Of a DNA stretch of 64,000 nucleotides, positions 46,901 to 57,889 are shown one piece after another. The position numbers and the translations under genes were made by a program. Position 1 is the first letter of the stretch. Each line of letters opens with the position of its first letter. A model generated the notes under the pieces. It ran no database searches and was not told where the DNA came from. It worked only from the letters and a program-made list of their open reading frames with translations. Source of the stretch: Isoetes taiwanensis (Eukaryota; Streptophyta; Lycopodiopsida; Isoetales; Isoetaceae). Where the stretch lies: positions 18,953,858-19,017,857 of the forward strand of contig JAJEKV010000024.1 of the NCBI GenBank assembly GCA_021234155.1, written 5' to 3'.

Positions 46901-48344
46901 CAAATGGAAGAAATATAGTGGGAAATAAATGGCTTTTTAAAATAAAAACAGCTTCAGATGGTGTGACACCTAAATACAAGGCACGCCTTGTAGCATAGGC
47001 ATTTTCACAAAAAAGGGGACAAGATTTTGAAGAAACCTTTTCCCCATTAGTAAAAATGAACAGTGTCAGGATGTTGCTGTCAATTGCAAATGCATGTAGC
47101 TTGGAGATCCATCATATGGACGTTAACACTGCTTTTCTGAATGCTCCACTAGAAGAAGAGATATATATGAGACAGGCACCAGGTTTTGAAGAAGGAGACG
47201 ACAAAGTCTGGAAATTAAACAAGGCAGTTTATGGATTGAGGCAGTCGCCAAGAGAATGGTACAAATATATGGATAATTATCTCAGAGAACAAGGCTTTAT
47301 AAAGCTTAGAAATGATGGGAATCTTTACAAATTTCAGCTTGAGAATGAATGGTGTATGATAGCACTTTACGTGGATGACAATATCATGATATCCAAAGGT
47401 GTGAAGGTCTTAGAGCACTGCAAGCATATACTGAACAAAAAGTTTCAAATGACAGATCTAGGAGAATTGAAGAAATTTTTAGGAGTAGAAGTATACAGGG
47501 ATAGGAAGAACAAGAGGCTGAGATTGAGTCAAAAGAATCAAATTGAATCAATGTTGAAGCGGTTCAGAATGGAAGATTGCAAAATATGTACTACTCATGT
47601 AGTTCCAGGAACAAAAATATCTGCACAAATGTGTCCAAAAACAGAGAAAGATAGAGAAGAAATGAAAAGGGTCCCATATAGATCACTGGTAGGATGTCTG
47701 GCGTATGTAGCTAATTTCTCAAGACCAGACATTGCCTATATAGTAAACATGCTCAGTAGGTATCTTAATGATCCAGGAAAGGAGCATTGGACTGCTGCAA
47801 AACGAGTGCTAAAATATTTGAAAGGCACTCTAATCTAAACTATGGAATTACATATTGCACAGAAGATTTAGAACTAAAAGCATACTGTGATGCTGACTGG
47901 GGTGGAGATCTTGATCACAGGAAGTCCACATCAGGATACTTAGTGTTTTTGGGAGGAGCACCTGTAGCATGGAAATGTAAAAAGCAAACATCTACTGCCC
48001 TTTCTAGTGCAGAAGCTGAGTATGCTTCTGCTGCTTTAGCAGCTAAGGAAGTGATCTGGGAAAGAAGGTTAATTACAGAACTCGGCTTTGATCAAAAGAA
48101 GCCAACAGAAATGCTATGTGATAATACGAGCTGCATTGCAATGTCTAAGGACCCAGTATTACATGAAAGATCTAAGCATATAGAGTTAGAGCTGCACTTT
48201 ATCAGAGAAGTTGTGGGAAAAAATCTGATAAGATTGACATATGTTAATACAGAAAATCAATTGGCAGATTTGTTGACAAAGGCTCTATCAGCAAAAAGGT
48301 TTACTACCTTGAATCAACAAATTCAGTGCACTGATTATACATGA
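43965..48344 (+). pseudogene. Copia gag-pol polyprotein, broken
   Basis: Start chosen at ATG 43965, 12 bases after the primer site. Gag is followed by two CCHC knuckles (CYHCDSYGHLKNDC, CYNCKGKGHLAVNC). Protease has ILDSGAE. Integrase has the zinc motif around WHERLCHVN and CAGCILGK, then HTDLCG, FIDDFSR and NGVAERKNR. Reverse transcriptase has HHMDVNTAFLNAP and ALYVDDNIMIS. RNase H has AYCDADWGGD, SSAEAEY and HERSKHIE. Lesions: TAG at 46320-46322, a frame change across 46323-46413, TAG at 46996-46998 where the family has Gln, and a frameshift near 47,830. All catalytic residues I can see remain. Confidence 0.95.
46567..46608. repeat. 21-bp in-frame duplication in Copia pol
   Basis: A 21-base unit, CCAGCAGGTCTGATCCATAA plus T, is present twice in tandem and codes PAGLIHN twice in the linker between integrase and reverse transcriptase. 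It preserves the frame. Confidence 0.85.
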
Positions 48345-48352
48345 AGGGGGAA
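48343..48352 (+). promoter_or_regulatory. Polypurine tract of the Copia element
   Basis: A purine run with GAAGGGGGAA directly precedes the right LTR; it is the expected plus-strand primer. Confidence 0.9.
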
Positions 48353-48917
48353 TGATAAGAATATATCATGTAGAATCAGTGAATGCAGAGAAGAAATCAG
48401 AGGCAGAAGAATGCATCTAAGCAATAGGCAGGAGATTGAAAGAAAACGTGCATAGACAGTTCAAATATATTGTTTCTTATAGACCTAGGTCCTTGGGTTA
48501 AAGGTTATATTTAACCTATAGGATATTAAAAAGGAAGATCGAAGATATTAAGATAAAGGCAAACACGACATGCTATTATAGAGCATGCCAAAAATGGCTA
48601 TGGGGCATTCGGTCCGGCTTAACGGCCGGATCAGTAAATATAACAGCAAGAAGCATAGTTAGTTTGATTGATCGGCACATATACAGGTTGAAGACACAGA
48701 ATCCGATCAAATATATAGGTGCTTGTGTTGTCGGTTGTACAGCAAGTAGACTTTAAATTGAGACAATGGTTGCATCGAGCTGAACTATTGAATTTCTTTA
48801 TGTTTAAGTTATAAAGGAACGATATAGACCATTGAAAGTTAGACTCTCAATTTTCTATTGATATTTGCTAACCTTAAGTGTTTAAGCAGATTGTAACCTC
48901 TATAGTTGCATTTATCA
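48353..48917 (+). repeat. Right LTR of the Copia element (565 bp)
   Basis: Aligned by eye to the left LTR, the only differences are one extra A in the CCAAAAATGGC run, GTTGAAGAC versus GTTGAGGAC, and TATATAGGTG versus TATATGGGTG. The candidate TATA box is at 48810-48817. Confidence 0.96.
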
Positions 48918-49052
48918 GGGGCTCACCCGCATTACTTCCATGCACCAGTACCTGTCTGTCAGCATGATAGTCTGGTCGGATTGAAATTGTGTTTCTGCAC
49001 GTAACATAGCTGCAACAAAGGGGCATCAGTAACAAAGAGGCATCAGTAAATG

Positions 49053-49245
49053 GTTTTAACAAGCAGGCAGACAATCAGTTGTGGTAGGCAAATGGCGCCG
49101 TGGTGCCATTTGCATCTGAGTCCAGTGCATAAGCACATGGAGGCGGTTCGTATGCATGTCTTCTTCGTTTGGTCGCCGAGGCCTCCACCCAGTCCAAACC
49201 CCTCCCCTTCGCAATATTCGAGGAAGATGGTTCGAAGGGGATAGT
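49053..49245. repeat. GGCGCC block, shared directly with 57,618-57,800
   Basis: Shared landmarks in order are TTTTAACAAGC, GGCAAATGGCGCC, GCATC-GAGT, CATAAGCA-ATGGA-GCGGTT, GATCGC/GGTCGCCGAGGCCTCCACC and CCCCTCCCCTTC-AATATTCG-GGAAGATGGTT. A half-unit of the same block occurs in reverse at about 57,470-57,530. The two blocks bracket the SCAB and AAE gene fragments. Confidence 0.65.
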
Positions 49246-49410
49246 GTTGTCTCTAATTTTTTTCTAGCCTTCGAAAATGAAAACATTTTGGCGAATATCT
49301 GTGAAATGACAATAGCCAACTTGGCGAAAGTCCATGCAATCTCAAGGAATTCTATAATTCACCAGGTGAATCTTAATCGAAGGCTAGCATTAACACCAAA
49401 TGCGTGAAAT

Positions 49411-51375
49411 TTTAAGTCACTATGCCTATATGAATACACGCATTTGAAATGCTAAGCCCTAATGAGTATCTATTGAGAATCTAACTAACTTAACAAATAA
49501 CATCTGCTCTTTCTTTGCTAAGAAGACACATCATAAGCATACCTAGAAGTCATATATGACAAGTACATGCATGGGCATCACGAATTGAAACATTAAACTT
49601 CGCTTTGCATGCTGTGCAAACATGGAACACATATTCCCAAAGGAATACTAGCAGTAGGGCTGGGGCAAAGGGTTGGTTTGAAAAATTTGATGTTTCTATT
49701 ACTGCAACATTGTGGTTTTCTCCTCATGTGCCTCAAGAGGTACATGTATCAAAGTTGCTGTCTGCACTACTATTAATAGGAGCTCGGTGTTGGTGGGCAC
49801 ACTAGCATCGGACTATGTAGGGACATGCGGTACGTCATGTGTGTAGACAAGTGGTGACTTATTCAAGCGCAAAAAGCCATTGCAAAAAAAAAATTGCATT
49901 ATCTTAACATATATAATTGCTTTAGTTTGGACATCGAGGCACTCATCTGGGCCGTTTATGAAATTTCAAAATAATCTTGACCGTTGCTTAGAATTTTTTT
50001 TCCTTGCGCGGCTATGGCCGATCTCTATTCCAACTATCGGGCAAGGCAACACGGCATCGTTCTCATGGATGGCTTGCTTAATCCTAGGTACCTGCCTTTA
50101 AATTTTGGAGTTTCTTCTTTGCGGCTTCTGCAGACCCAAAAATCGGCTTGCTCTTCCAATTTTTTGCAGCCATAGCGCTTCCTTGCTCAGCGCTCAGCTC
50201 CGCCGCCCACTTGTGGACGAAGGCGGAGCCTATTTCCCTCCTGCACCATTGTGAAAAAATAACTATGGCTGGAAATGCAGCTCTATTTCGTCTTATTGGA
50301 TTCAGCAAGCTTGGATATGCTGTAAGAATTGGGCGCTTCCCCTCCGACCTGTGTTTTCTTACTGCTGCAATTTTTGAGCTAGGGTTCACGTGGTCAGCTT
50401 CAAGATGGCAGAATCGCTGGGAGCAGCGGCAGATGCATGAGCAGCGGCGGCAAACGTGGTGAAACCCGTGAGCACAAACCCACCGGCATAGCCATAGCCT
50501 GCGATGTATAAAGAGGTTTTAATCGGAGACGATTTTCAAAAATCAGGCAGGTCTCAGATTTTCTTTCATTATCAAAGCCTTTCTGTGAATTTTGTTTAGT
50601 TGGCTGTAGCAAAGAGGTCACATTTCTCGGTATCTATGTGGCAGATTTCTGGCTTTGATATTTTATGGTATGGACCCAAAGCATGATACTGATATCATTG
50701 GGCTTGATTACTTTGCAAAAATGAGTCGTTTCTCTTCAACGAGCTCTTCTGCGAATTGGTTCTAGCATTTCTTCTTCAGGACCATATTGATGCACCATTT
50801 AGTTGTATGACCTGAAATGATGCTCATGACTGAATGTAATAATGGTTTGTAGAGTTTATGAGGTGAATGTGTGCTTTGCATGCGGAGCATACTGTAAAAT
50901 ATGAAAGGTAGGATTTTTTTTTCTCCATTCGATTTTCTTTATATAGTAATGTGCAATTCTTTAATTTCTGAGTTCATGTTTTGCTTGAAATCAGCCCATA
51001 TGCATGGAGTCCATTTCAGTTGTTGCAGAATATGGTACTCTTAAGTCTGTGCCAATCTAAGTAAGTTTGGCCACACAAGATGTTAAAGCCCCAAATAGGG
51101 TAAGCAGCATATCGTGATTGAGGTGACTTTTCTTTGCTTCCCTGGTGTGAATCTTTTTCTCAAGATTTCTCAAGGTTTTGCGGGCATGTCATCGTCCTCT
51201 GCTATGCCATATTTTTTGAAGCTCTAACAGCCTGCTCAAACAGGAAAAAGTGCCTCTATGGAGGTGGCACTGGGACAATCTAATATGGTTTAGTGCATTT
51301 GATACAGAAATCGAAATTTATTAAAATACTCAGTGTATCTTCCAGCTTATCATTTTTGTGTACTAAACAAGGCAG
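49411..51375. other. No gene recognised; may hold upstream introns of the SCAB fragment
   Basis: Open frames near 49,984-50,462 on both strands overlap in a G/C-rich patch and show no known motif. Earlier SCAB exons were looked for and not found, so the fragment seems to lack its N-terminal half. Confidence 0.35.
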
Positions 51376-52475
51376 GCATTAGATGAGGCAGGTAGGGTAG
51401 TGGAGGAGGCCAAAACAGCTGCTCATCTTGAGATTGAAGCAGCTATAGCGGCAGCAGAAAGAGTACAGCGGCAGCAGAAAGAGTACAGGCTGCACTTGAT
51501 GAGCAAGGACGAGCTGCTGTAGAAATGCAGGTATGATGCAAAGTTCCTCATTCACACAACTAACTTATGAAAACAAGATATAACTGTTATTAAAGTATTT
51601 GATGGAATATATTGGAAAGGTTAGCTATTCGACTTTCCAAAGAAGAAAGACTTGCATGGTTCTATGTTAAGTTGCATGGATTTACTCCTTGATTAAATTC
51701 TACAACGTTTTCGTACTCAAGATGTATATATTTAAGGCTTACATTGGCATTATAGGCCTTTTAGCTTGGTGTCATAACTTTACGAACTCCTGCTGCTCAT
51801 AGCCCAATAGATCGTCTGCAGTTCGGCCCTGCCCTGGAAACCCTGAGGCTATTTCATGAAGAATTCCTCTGCAATATATCCTTGAGGAAATGCTACATAA
51901 ACCTTTCCATATGAGCTGCAAGATCAGATTGGAAAGCATGCAAAATCGTTGAGGAGGAGGTCTGCTGAAAAAGTTGCCTTTTAGTGCAAAAACTGGGATA
52001 CAATTTATAAACTCTGAAATTCTGAGTATCTTTTAAAGGGCTCCTAATTTTAATTGTTGATGTTTAATTGTCACCAAAATCTTATAACTCATTAACTGAG
52101 ATGGGTTGGACAACCATCAATTCTCATTGCCACTGGATGACTGTCATTTGTACAGGAGCTTGAACACCTTCGATTGGAAATTCAAGAAGCCTGCCGAATA
52201 AGAATGTTACATGAGCCCAGTAAGGTATCCATCTGGCCATCATTTTGTAGTAAGCAATATGGATTTTTGTTTCTACAAGCACATAGGATAGTAAACTGAC
52301 TTTGTATAAGGGCACATTCTACCACTTTGTATACTAGAAATTTCCATTTCTTTCTTAAATGATTTAGCTGAACTTAACATGTGTTGAATGATATAGGTTA
52401 TGGACATGGAATTCCAAATTGAAGGACTACGGCAACAATTAGAAGAGAAAACACGGGAGCCAGTTTGTTCCTAGG
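51376..52475 (+). pseudogene. Fragment of a SCAB-type actin-binding protein gene (coiled-coil exons)
   Basis: Three exon-like pieces with GT-AG borders: 51376-51530, 52156-52224 and 52397-52475. They encode ALDEAGRVVEEAKTAAHLEI, then ELEHLRLEIQEACRIRMLHE, then VMDMEFQIEGLRQQLEEK. The LHEPSK-VMDMEFQI junction matches the conserved LHQPSR-VMDMEYEL region of plant stomatal closure-related actin-binding proteins, which bundle and stabilise actin filaments. The first exon carries a perfect 20-bp tandem duplication (51448 and 51468) that shifts the frame. The N-terminal part and the C-terminal Ig-PH domains are missing; the last frame stops at 52475. Confidence 0.72.
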
Positions 52476-54111
52476 AATAATTAGACCCAACTTACCTTAA
52501 TTATGCAAGAGTTCTTACTCAAAACCGTGAACCCAGTTCAATTTCTCATGGGCCTTTCAAACTCCTTCCTATGATTTTTATCCCTTTTACTTCCTAAATG
52601 TTTTGCTGCAATGTCTGTCTTCAATACCTTCATCGTTTAATGGGTAGTGGAATTCTTAGATGATCATGCTCACTTGCAAAAATTGTTTAAAGCTATATAA
52701 GCCACCGATTATCCAAACACAAAAAAATACAGAGTGACATGAATAACTGAAAGACTAAAAAATTATCACGGAGATTTCCTCTGTTATCTTAGGAGCAAGC
52801 AAAAAAGGCCTTTTGGGCGGTTTCCGCCACAAAGAAAAGTTACAAACAAAAGCCAACTATTATTTGTTTTCTCATTCGAAAAAATATAGGCATTTTCATG
52901 GCAACATGGACCATGGTTACTACGCCACAAAGTCCTTAAAAGAGAATCGGTCCTTTCATCTAATCAAAGGTTTTCTATATTTTCATTTTGCTAAAAAGTC
53001 ATCATAGATAATATAATATTTTTGAAGGCATCAAAAAGCATTTAATGTGCCAGAAATTTGAGTATACATCTAAAAATAGTAATCCAAGTTGCATATTTGC
53101 CTTTTCTTCACGTGTAGCTCGCAAGTGTAGTAACAGATTCCAGATTCCAGGAAGAGTGATGTACTTTCTTAGCTCTTTATCTCGGAAATAATCAGGGAAG
53201 CTATCCATGCTTCTGCATTTGGCACACAAACCATTTTTTCCCCGCTCAAATTCCAAATTTAAATGTTTCATGTCCACCTCCAACCAAGGGCCAAAAAAAT
53301 CGATGTTTTAGTGCAACTAGAGACATGCTTGATTTAGACATGCTTGATTTGGACATTAGACATCCTAATGAGGAAGAATCGAATGCATGCACGAAAGCAA
53401 TCGGAATAAATATGAGATAAACCCAGAGGTTAAGGGAATATTCATGTTGCTCAACTTGGAATAATGAATAGAGTGCTCTCATAAACTATCAAATGTATTG
53501 ACTATGCGCTTATACACGTTCCCTATGCAATCACAAGGTATATGTTTCAGGGATTTTTGAGCTATATGTTGTAGGTGAAGTGTTTCAACATTGTACAAAT
53601 CTTTAACTAATAAGTTAGTTAGTGAAGAGAAATGTTCGCGGCGGCCTTGGCCGCCGCGATAAATTTCTTGTAGACCTAATTGTTGGAAATTACATTACGT
53701 TTGTTTTTTAGATAGGCTACCTTAGACAAAAGCTAATAGAGTGCATTACTAAGCACAAAAACTTCGTGTTTCTTTGCTCCTTATTTATGCATGTAAATAC
53801 AATGATTTCCCCAGATATTACCCATAAAACCACCTAAAATAGCAGACAAAGAGCTAAGAAAACATGCAAATGATGGATTGGGAACCAAAGATAACGATAT
53901 GCTTCCACATTGTTTATATTTATCATTTGGCTAATTAACCAATTTTGTACGTTTTTTTCTTTTCCCCGCAAATGAGCTTCATAACTTGCATAAGTTCTGC
54001 AAGCTCGTCATTTAAAATTTTAACACACAAGTCCAAACTTCTGTAGATTTAACACTCAAGCTCTAGTGCCTACACGGAGCTATTACAAAGGGGCTGGAAC
54101 CTTTCTTTTTA
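52476..54111. other. Spacer with two small unrecognised minus-strand frames
   Basis: Frames at 53,283-53,002 (SFPDYFRDKELRKYITLPGI) and 53,482-53,246 (FVHAFDSSSLGCLMSK) have some protein texture, with a 15-base duplication coding SMSKS twice, but match no family that I know. A perfect GC-rich palindrome lies at 53,637. The facing ends of the SCAB and AAE fragments border this stretch. Confidence 0.35.
53637..53658. repeat. Perfect 10-bp-arm CpG palindrome
   Basis: CGCGGCGGCC, TT, GGCCGCCGCG. The flanks GAAATGTT and ATAAATTTC extend the pairing imperfectly. It stands out sharply in an A/T-rich region. Confidence 0.8.
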
Positions 54112-56902
54112 CCCTGCTTTTGCACTCAACCACAGGTCATCATCTGGACTTGATGCTTCGCCAGTAGTCCCAAAGGATCTGTTAAATTCGTGAAGTTAGC
54201 AATGCCGAGATCCATATGCATATTTCCAACCAGGTACCTGATACTAGACCAATCAAGTGACTCCATACAGGATGTTTTCCTCCAGTACTTCACCATACTT
54301 GGTACCGTACCCAAGGATGTGACTTTTGCATCCTAGAATACACAAATTTATATCAAATGATGGGCAAGGAAAATTTGTGGAAATATATCAATAATCTTAC
54401 CTGAACAAACTTTCCAAAACCTTGGCTTAGAGGAGACCCATTATATAGAGCAATTGAGGCACCATTAAGCAAAGTTGCAAATATGAGCAATGGCCCCATC
54501 ATCCAACCTAAATTAGTTGGCCAAGCAAAAATGTCGCCATGTTTGATATCTGAATGTGCCCAACAATCAGCTGCACACCTGATGGGTGATGCCTGGGTCC
54601 AAGGTATAGCCTTTGGCTCCGCTAAAGTTAAAGTAAGCTAACTTTAGTTGAGTTGTCTGATTCATCAAGCAAAGCATTACTAAAGGGGCAGGGCAAATAG
54701 GAATCTGTAACAGACTGCAAAGCTAAGATAAAGTGCATAATGTACCAAGAATTAACTTTTTTCAACTACTACACAGATTTTGGTTAATGAACCCAATTTG
54801 AGAGCAATGACACTTTGTGCTGGGTAATTTGTACAGCAAATGGCATGGTACATTTTAAGTCATCATACACGATTTGGGGTCCAATATGTTTCTGAATGAA
54901 ACAAGGAGAGATCAGCCTATGAATGAATATTTTTGAAGACATTTAGAGGACGGTAGATCTTGCATGGACAATAGCCCAACATAAATGTGCCCTTGCACTG
55001 ATTGATGCAAGTGACTGCAATGGTCACGATATGCTAACACATCCGCAGCTTATTGTTAGTCATCTATAAACCCCATCACTAAACCCAATAATAGATTTCT
55101 TTCTTATCCAACAACAGGGTTTCTTCTTGTATGTGGGCACTTATGTCCCAATATCTGATTAAATTCCACTTTAAACTCTTGAAATACAGAAGTCTAGTTT
55201 CCTTTGAAGTTTTTCCTATTTCCGACCTTTGACAGCGGTCTTAAGGAAGGCTATAAAGATCTGTCTTGCAAGAAAATTATATATTTATACTTCACATATC
55301 TATTTCAGAGATAAGGGTGCCCAAGAGCTCCAAGCCATAATACAATAATGATTTAATAAAACTACTCAATTTAAATAAGCCAGTATATATATCATCCACT
55401 GACCATTTCTGTTGCTCACTTTCTTCCTCAATTGATGTCTACAAATATACTCACTGAAGTTATGTCCCTTTGCATGACATAATGTCTAACTAAAGACGCT
55501 AAGACTTACCTCTTTCTTTTAGTGGCATAAGTAAGAAATTGACTCCACGACATATCCCCAGGCCGTAGCTGACAACCTAGCTTCTTTCCGTCGAGTGCAA
55601 TAACAATTGCATTTGGTGATTTTGCTTCAACCACGCGACTGCATGCAACTCAGAATTGAAAAATGCATGCATTAGGTAAACAATATATAAGTTTTCTCCT
55701 GCCCATATTCAAAATTCTACAAGTGGATGGATGAGCAAATGCTTAAGCACTACAAAGAGCTATTATAAGCATTAAAACCTAAAGCATGGCTGCTCACCTG
55801 TACAGCGGAATTATTTTGCCAGCTCTAAGGATCTTGTCCTGCAGAAAAGCTTTTATCATAAGCTAATGTACCATAGTCAAACAATCCTATTATGAAGGCA
55901 TCTAGCATCTGTACTAGAAGCATAGCTACAGACAACTATTGATGACAGAAAACAAGTAACAGTTTTCTATATGTGCTTAGCTTAAACCTGTGTAAAAATT
56001 GCATTGGCTTTGGAAATACGAAGCCGTGTAGCAATTTCTGCCGGAACGAAGCTGTCCGCTATTGAGACTACTACACAGCCTACTAATATAATTCCTAGGT
56101 ATATTATCACAGACTCAACATGCATCCGGGCATATCAATTGCTATTGCATCTCCTCTTTGAAATCCATAGACTTCTAGAGCATTTGCTACCTGGCTGCAA
56201 AAGGAAAGAAGAGCAAAAATGTCAGGATGAGAGGAACTATTAACAAGTAACAAGAGTTCTTTACAGACTAGCTCCTGCCCTTGTAACCACGATTGTCAAT
56301 TGGTCAATGAAATTTCCATCGGCAAGACATATTAAGTAGAATGCTTTGAAGCAGCGAACATTTTCTTGAAAATTCTGTTATGTACTTGGATATTACCCAA
56401 GAAATGTTGACAGATGTAAATTGCCATTTGAAAGGCCAGCTGAAGGCATTAGAATTTGCCCCCAGCCGAAATATATAGAAGATCTTGAACATAGTTATCC
56501 CCTGAAATAAAAGAAGGGTACTCATCTAACTCCCTATGTCCTTACTTTCTCATCTGCCAGACTGGGGCTTGATTTTAAGTTCTTCCAACATGAGAGGATC
56601 ACATCCGCATAAATAAACAATGGAATAAATTCTTGAGATCTTACAATGATGTGCAGAACGTTGTGTCTAGAAAAGGGACAGTACCTGCCACTTGCACGAA
56701 GTTCCAAAAGTGTAAGGTAATTTACAGGTGCATCGTCCTTGCCTTCATCCCTCCAGACGACGGCCTTGTAATTATCCGTCTTCTTGATTGAAGGTTTTGG
56801 TAAGACACAACATTCTGCTATATTTAAAACTGCTCCAGGTAACCATGTCAAACCTCCATGATTTTTATACATGCATGTGGGGTTGGTAATTTTTTTAGAC
56901 AA
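54112..56902 (-). pseudogene. Acyl-activating enzyme 17/18-like (peroxisomal AMP-forming acyl-CoA synthetase), broken
   Basis: Exons read right to left: 56,902-56,685 (LTWLPGAVLNIAECC, VVWRDEGKDDAPVNY); 56,194-55,988 ([28 protein letters not shown]); 55,839-55,798 (ILRAGKIIPLYS); 55,638-55,510 (SRVVEAKSPNAIVIALDG); about 54,625-54,401 ([31 protein letters not shown]); 54,332-54,238 (LGTVPSMVKYWRKTSCMES); 54,180-54,112 (SFGTTGEASSPDDDLW). The order matches plant AAE17/18, which activate carboxylic acids with ATP and CoA. Lesions: a frameshift after IDMP in the second exon, no visible exon for the SSGTTG nucleotide loop, and loss of the whole C-terminal third. Introns are kept, so it came by DNA duplication, not retroposition. 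Confidence 0.82.
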
Positions 56903-57240
56903 ATTTACTTTACACCTTACTGATGCATATCAAGAAACCATACCTGGAGGCATTTATGGGTTGTAATCCTGAAGAATACAAAAACTCTAGTATAGCGACA
57001 TAAGGCAGAACCTAAGGAAAAACGACGGCAGAAGAAATGGTGCAACTTACCTCACGAAGTAATCCATTTGGTAAATTTGTTGCAGTGGAAAGAAGCCGAA
57101 GTAGCATCAGGCCTTTCTACTGCTGTTAAAAATGCCCTGTTAAAAATGCCATGTTGTTCTACTGCAAATATTCAAACATTTGTAGCTCAAAGGCATGCGA
57201 TTTTGCTTTCAAAGAAACTTTTGAAACTAAAGCTACAAAA
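56903..57240. other. Upstream flank of the AAE fragment
   Basis: A donor-like CGTGAG|GTAAG on the minus strand near 57,053 could end an earlier exon (NLPNGLLRE), but this is too short to assign. Nothing else is seen. Confidence 0.3.
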
Positions 57241-57651
57241 CTAATGAATGACCAGAAGAGCAATAATGGCGAATCCGGAACCTGCGATCCTCAAGGGCGT
57301 CGAAAAGTTGGCTAAAGTCCCTCCAACACACTCCCGGAGGAAAGACGAATTCTGACCTCGGGCGGGAGGATCCAAGAAAATCTTGGCTAATATTTTTTTA
57401 TTTTTAAGCCTACCTAAGATTCGTGCAACCTTTTTTAAAAAATTGGAATATTTGCCTTTTGGCGAATATTCGCCCTTAGAGACAACACTAGAAGGGGAGT
57501 GGCTCGGACTGGGTGGAGGCACCTGCGACTCGTAGGAGAGAGCACTACAGAACGCAACACAACGAGTCAATGCTGATACATATGTGGCGTGTCTCATGCC
57601 GTCGCTTAGTCGTACGCTTTTAACAAGCGGAATTCGGATGATGACGGGCAA
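57241..57651 (-). other. Open frame of 136 codons in a GGCGCC block, unrecognised
   Basis: The peptide has RHATYVSALTRCVAFCSALS, a Pro/Ser stretch, and a basic helix region. It occupies a position relative to the shared GGCGCC block comparable to the 5' piece of the minus-strand gene at 48.9-49.1 kb, and may be a relic of the same element gene. No family named. Confidence 0.3.
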
Positions 57652-57737
57652 ATGGCGCCATAAGCGCCATTAGCATCCGAGTTCGATTACATAAGCAAAT
57701 GGAAGCGGTTGAATGCATTTCCACTGCGTTTGATCGC

Positions 57738-57820
57738 TAGGCCTCCACCAGTCCGAGCCCCTCCCCTTCCAAATATTCGCGGAAGATGGTTGGAAGGAGA
57801 GTGGCTCTGACTGGGTCGAG
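57738..57820. repeat. Inverted repeat inside the GGCGCC block
   Basis: GCCTCCACCAGTCCGAGCCC... faces ...GAGTGGCTCTGACTGGGTCG with about 31-base arms and a few mismatches, around a spacer of about 20 bases with AAATATTCGCGG. The related block at 49.2 kb keeps a shorter version (CCCCTTCG facing CGAAGGGG). Confidence 0.65.
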
Positions 57821-57889
57821 GCACCTGCGATTTGCAGGAGAATACATATGCGAATGACTCCATTAGTGTTAATGGACTGGACGCAGATA

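Larger units (their letters stand above)
43377..48917 (+). mobile_element. Complete Ty1/Copia LTR retrotransposon, recent insertion
   Basis: All structural parts are present: left LTR 43377-43940, primer site, gag-pol, polypurine tract, right LTR 48353-48917, and GGGGC target duplications on both sides. Domain order gag-protease-integrase-reverse transcriptase-RNase H is diagnostic for Copia. The two LTRs differ by two transitions and one single-base indel. It sits in the coding part of the GGCGCC element. The polyprotein is nonetheless broken in at least four places. Confidence 0.97.
39577..49410. mobile_element. GGCGCC-word element, split by a Copia insertion
   Basis: Sequence unlike the LINE starts at about 39,577 and carries ATGGCGCC words at 39,670, 39,710, 41,560-41,660 and 49,090. 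A minus-strand gene runs through it. Frames on either side of the Copia element (43,376 and 48,918 onward) look continuous. The right edge near 49,410 is a guess. Blocks at 57.2-58.2 kb share its words and a direct repeat. Whether it is a transposon or a chimeric repeat is unknown; no terminal repeats were found. Confidence 0.5.

Noticed and set aside
50084-50462. Overlapping frames of 101 and 104 codons on opposite strands
   Set aside because: Neither matches a known family and the two cannot both be real; no extra evidence picks one.
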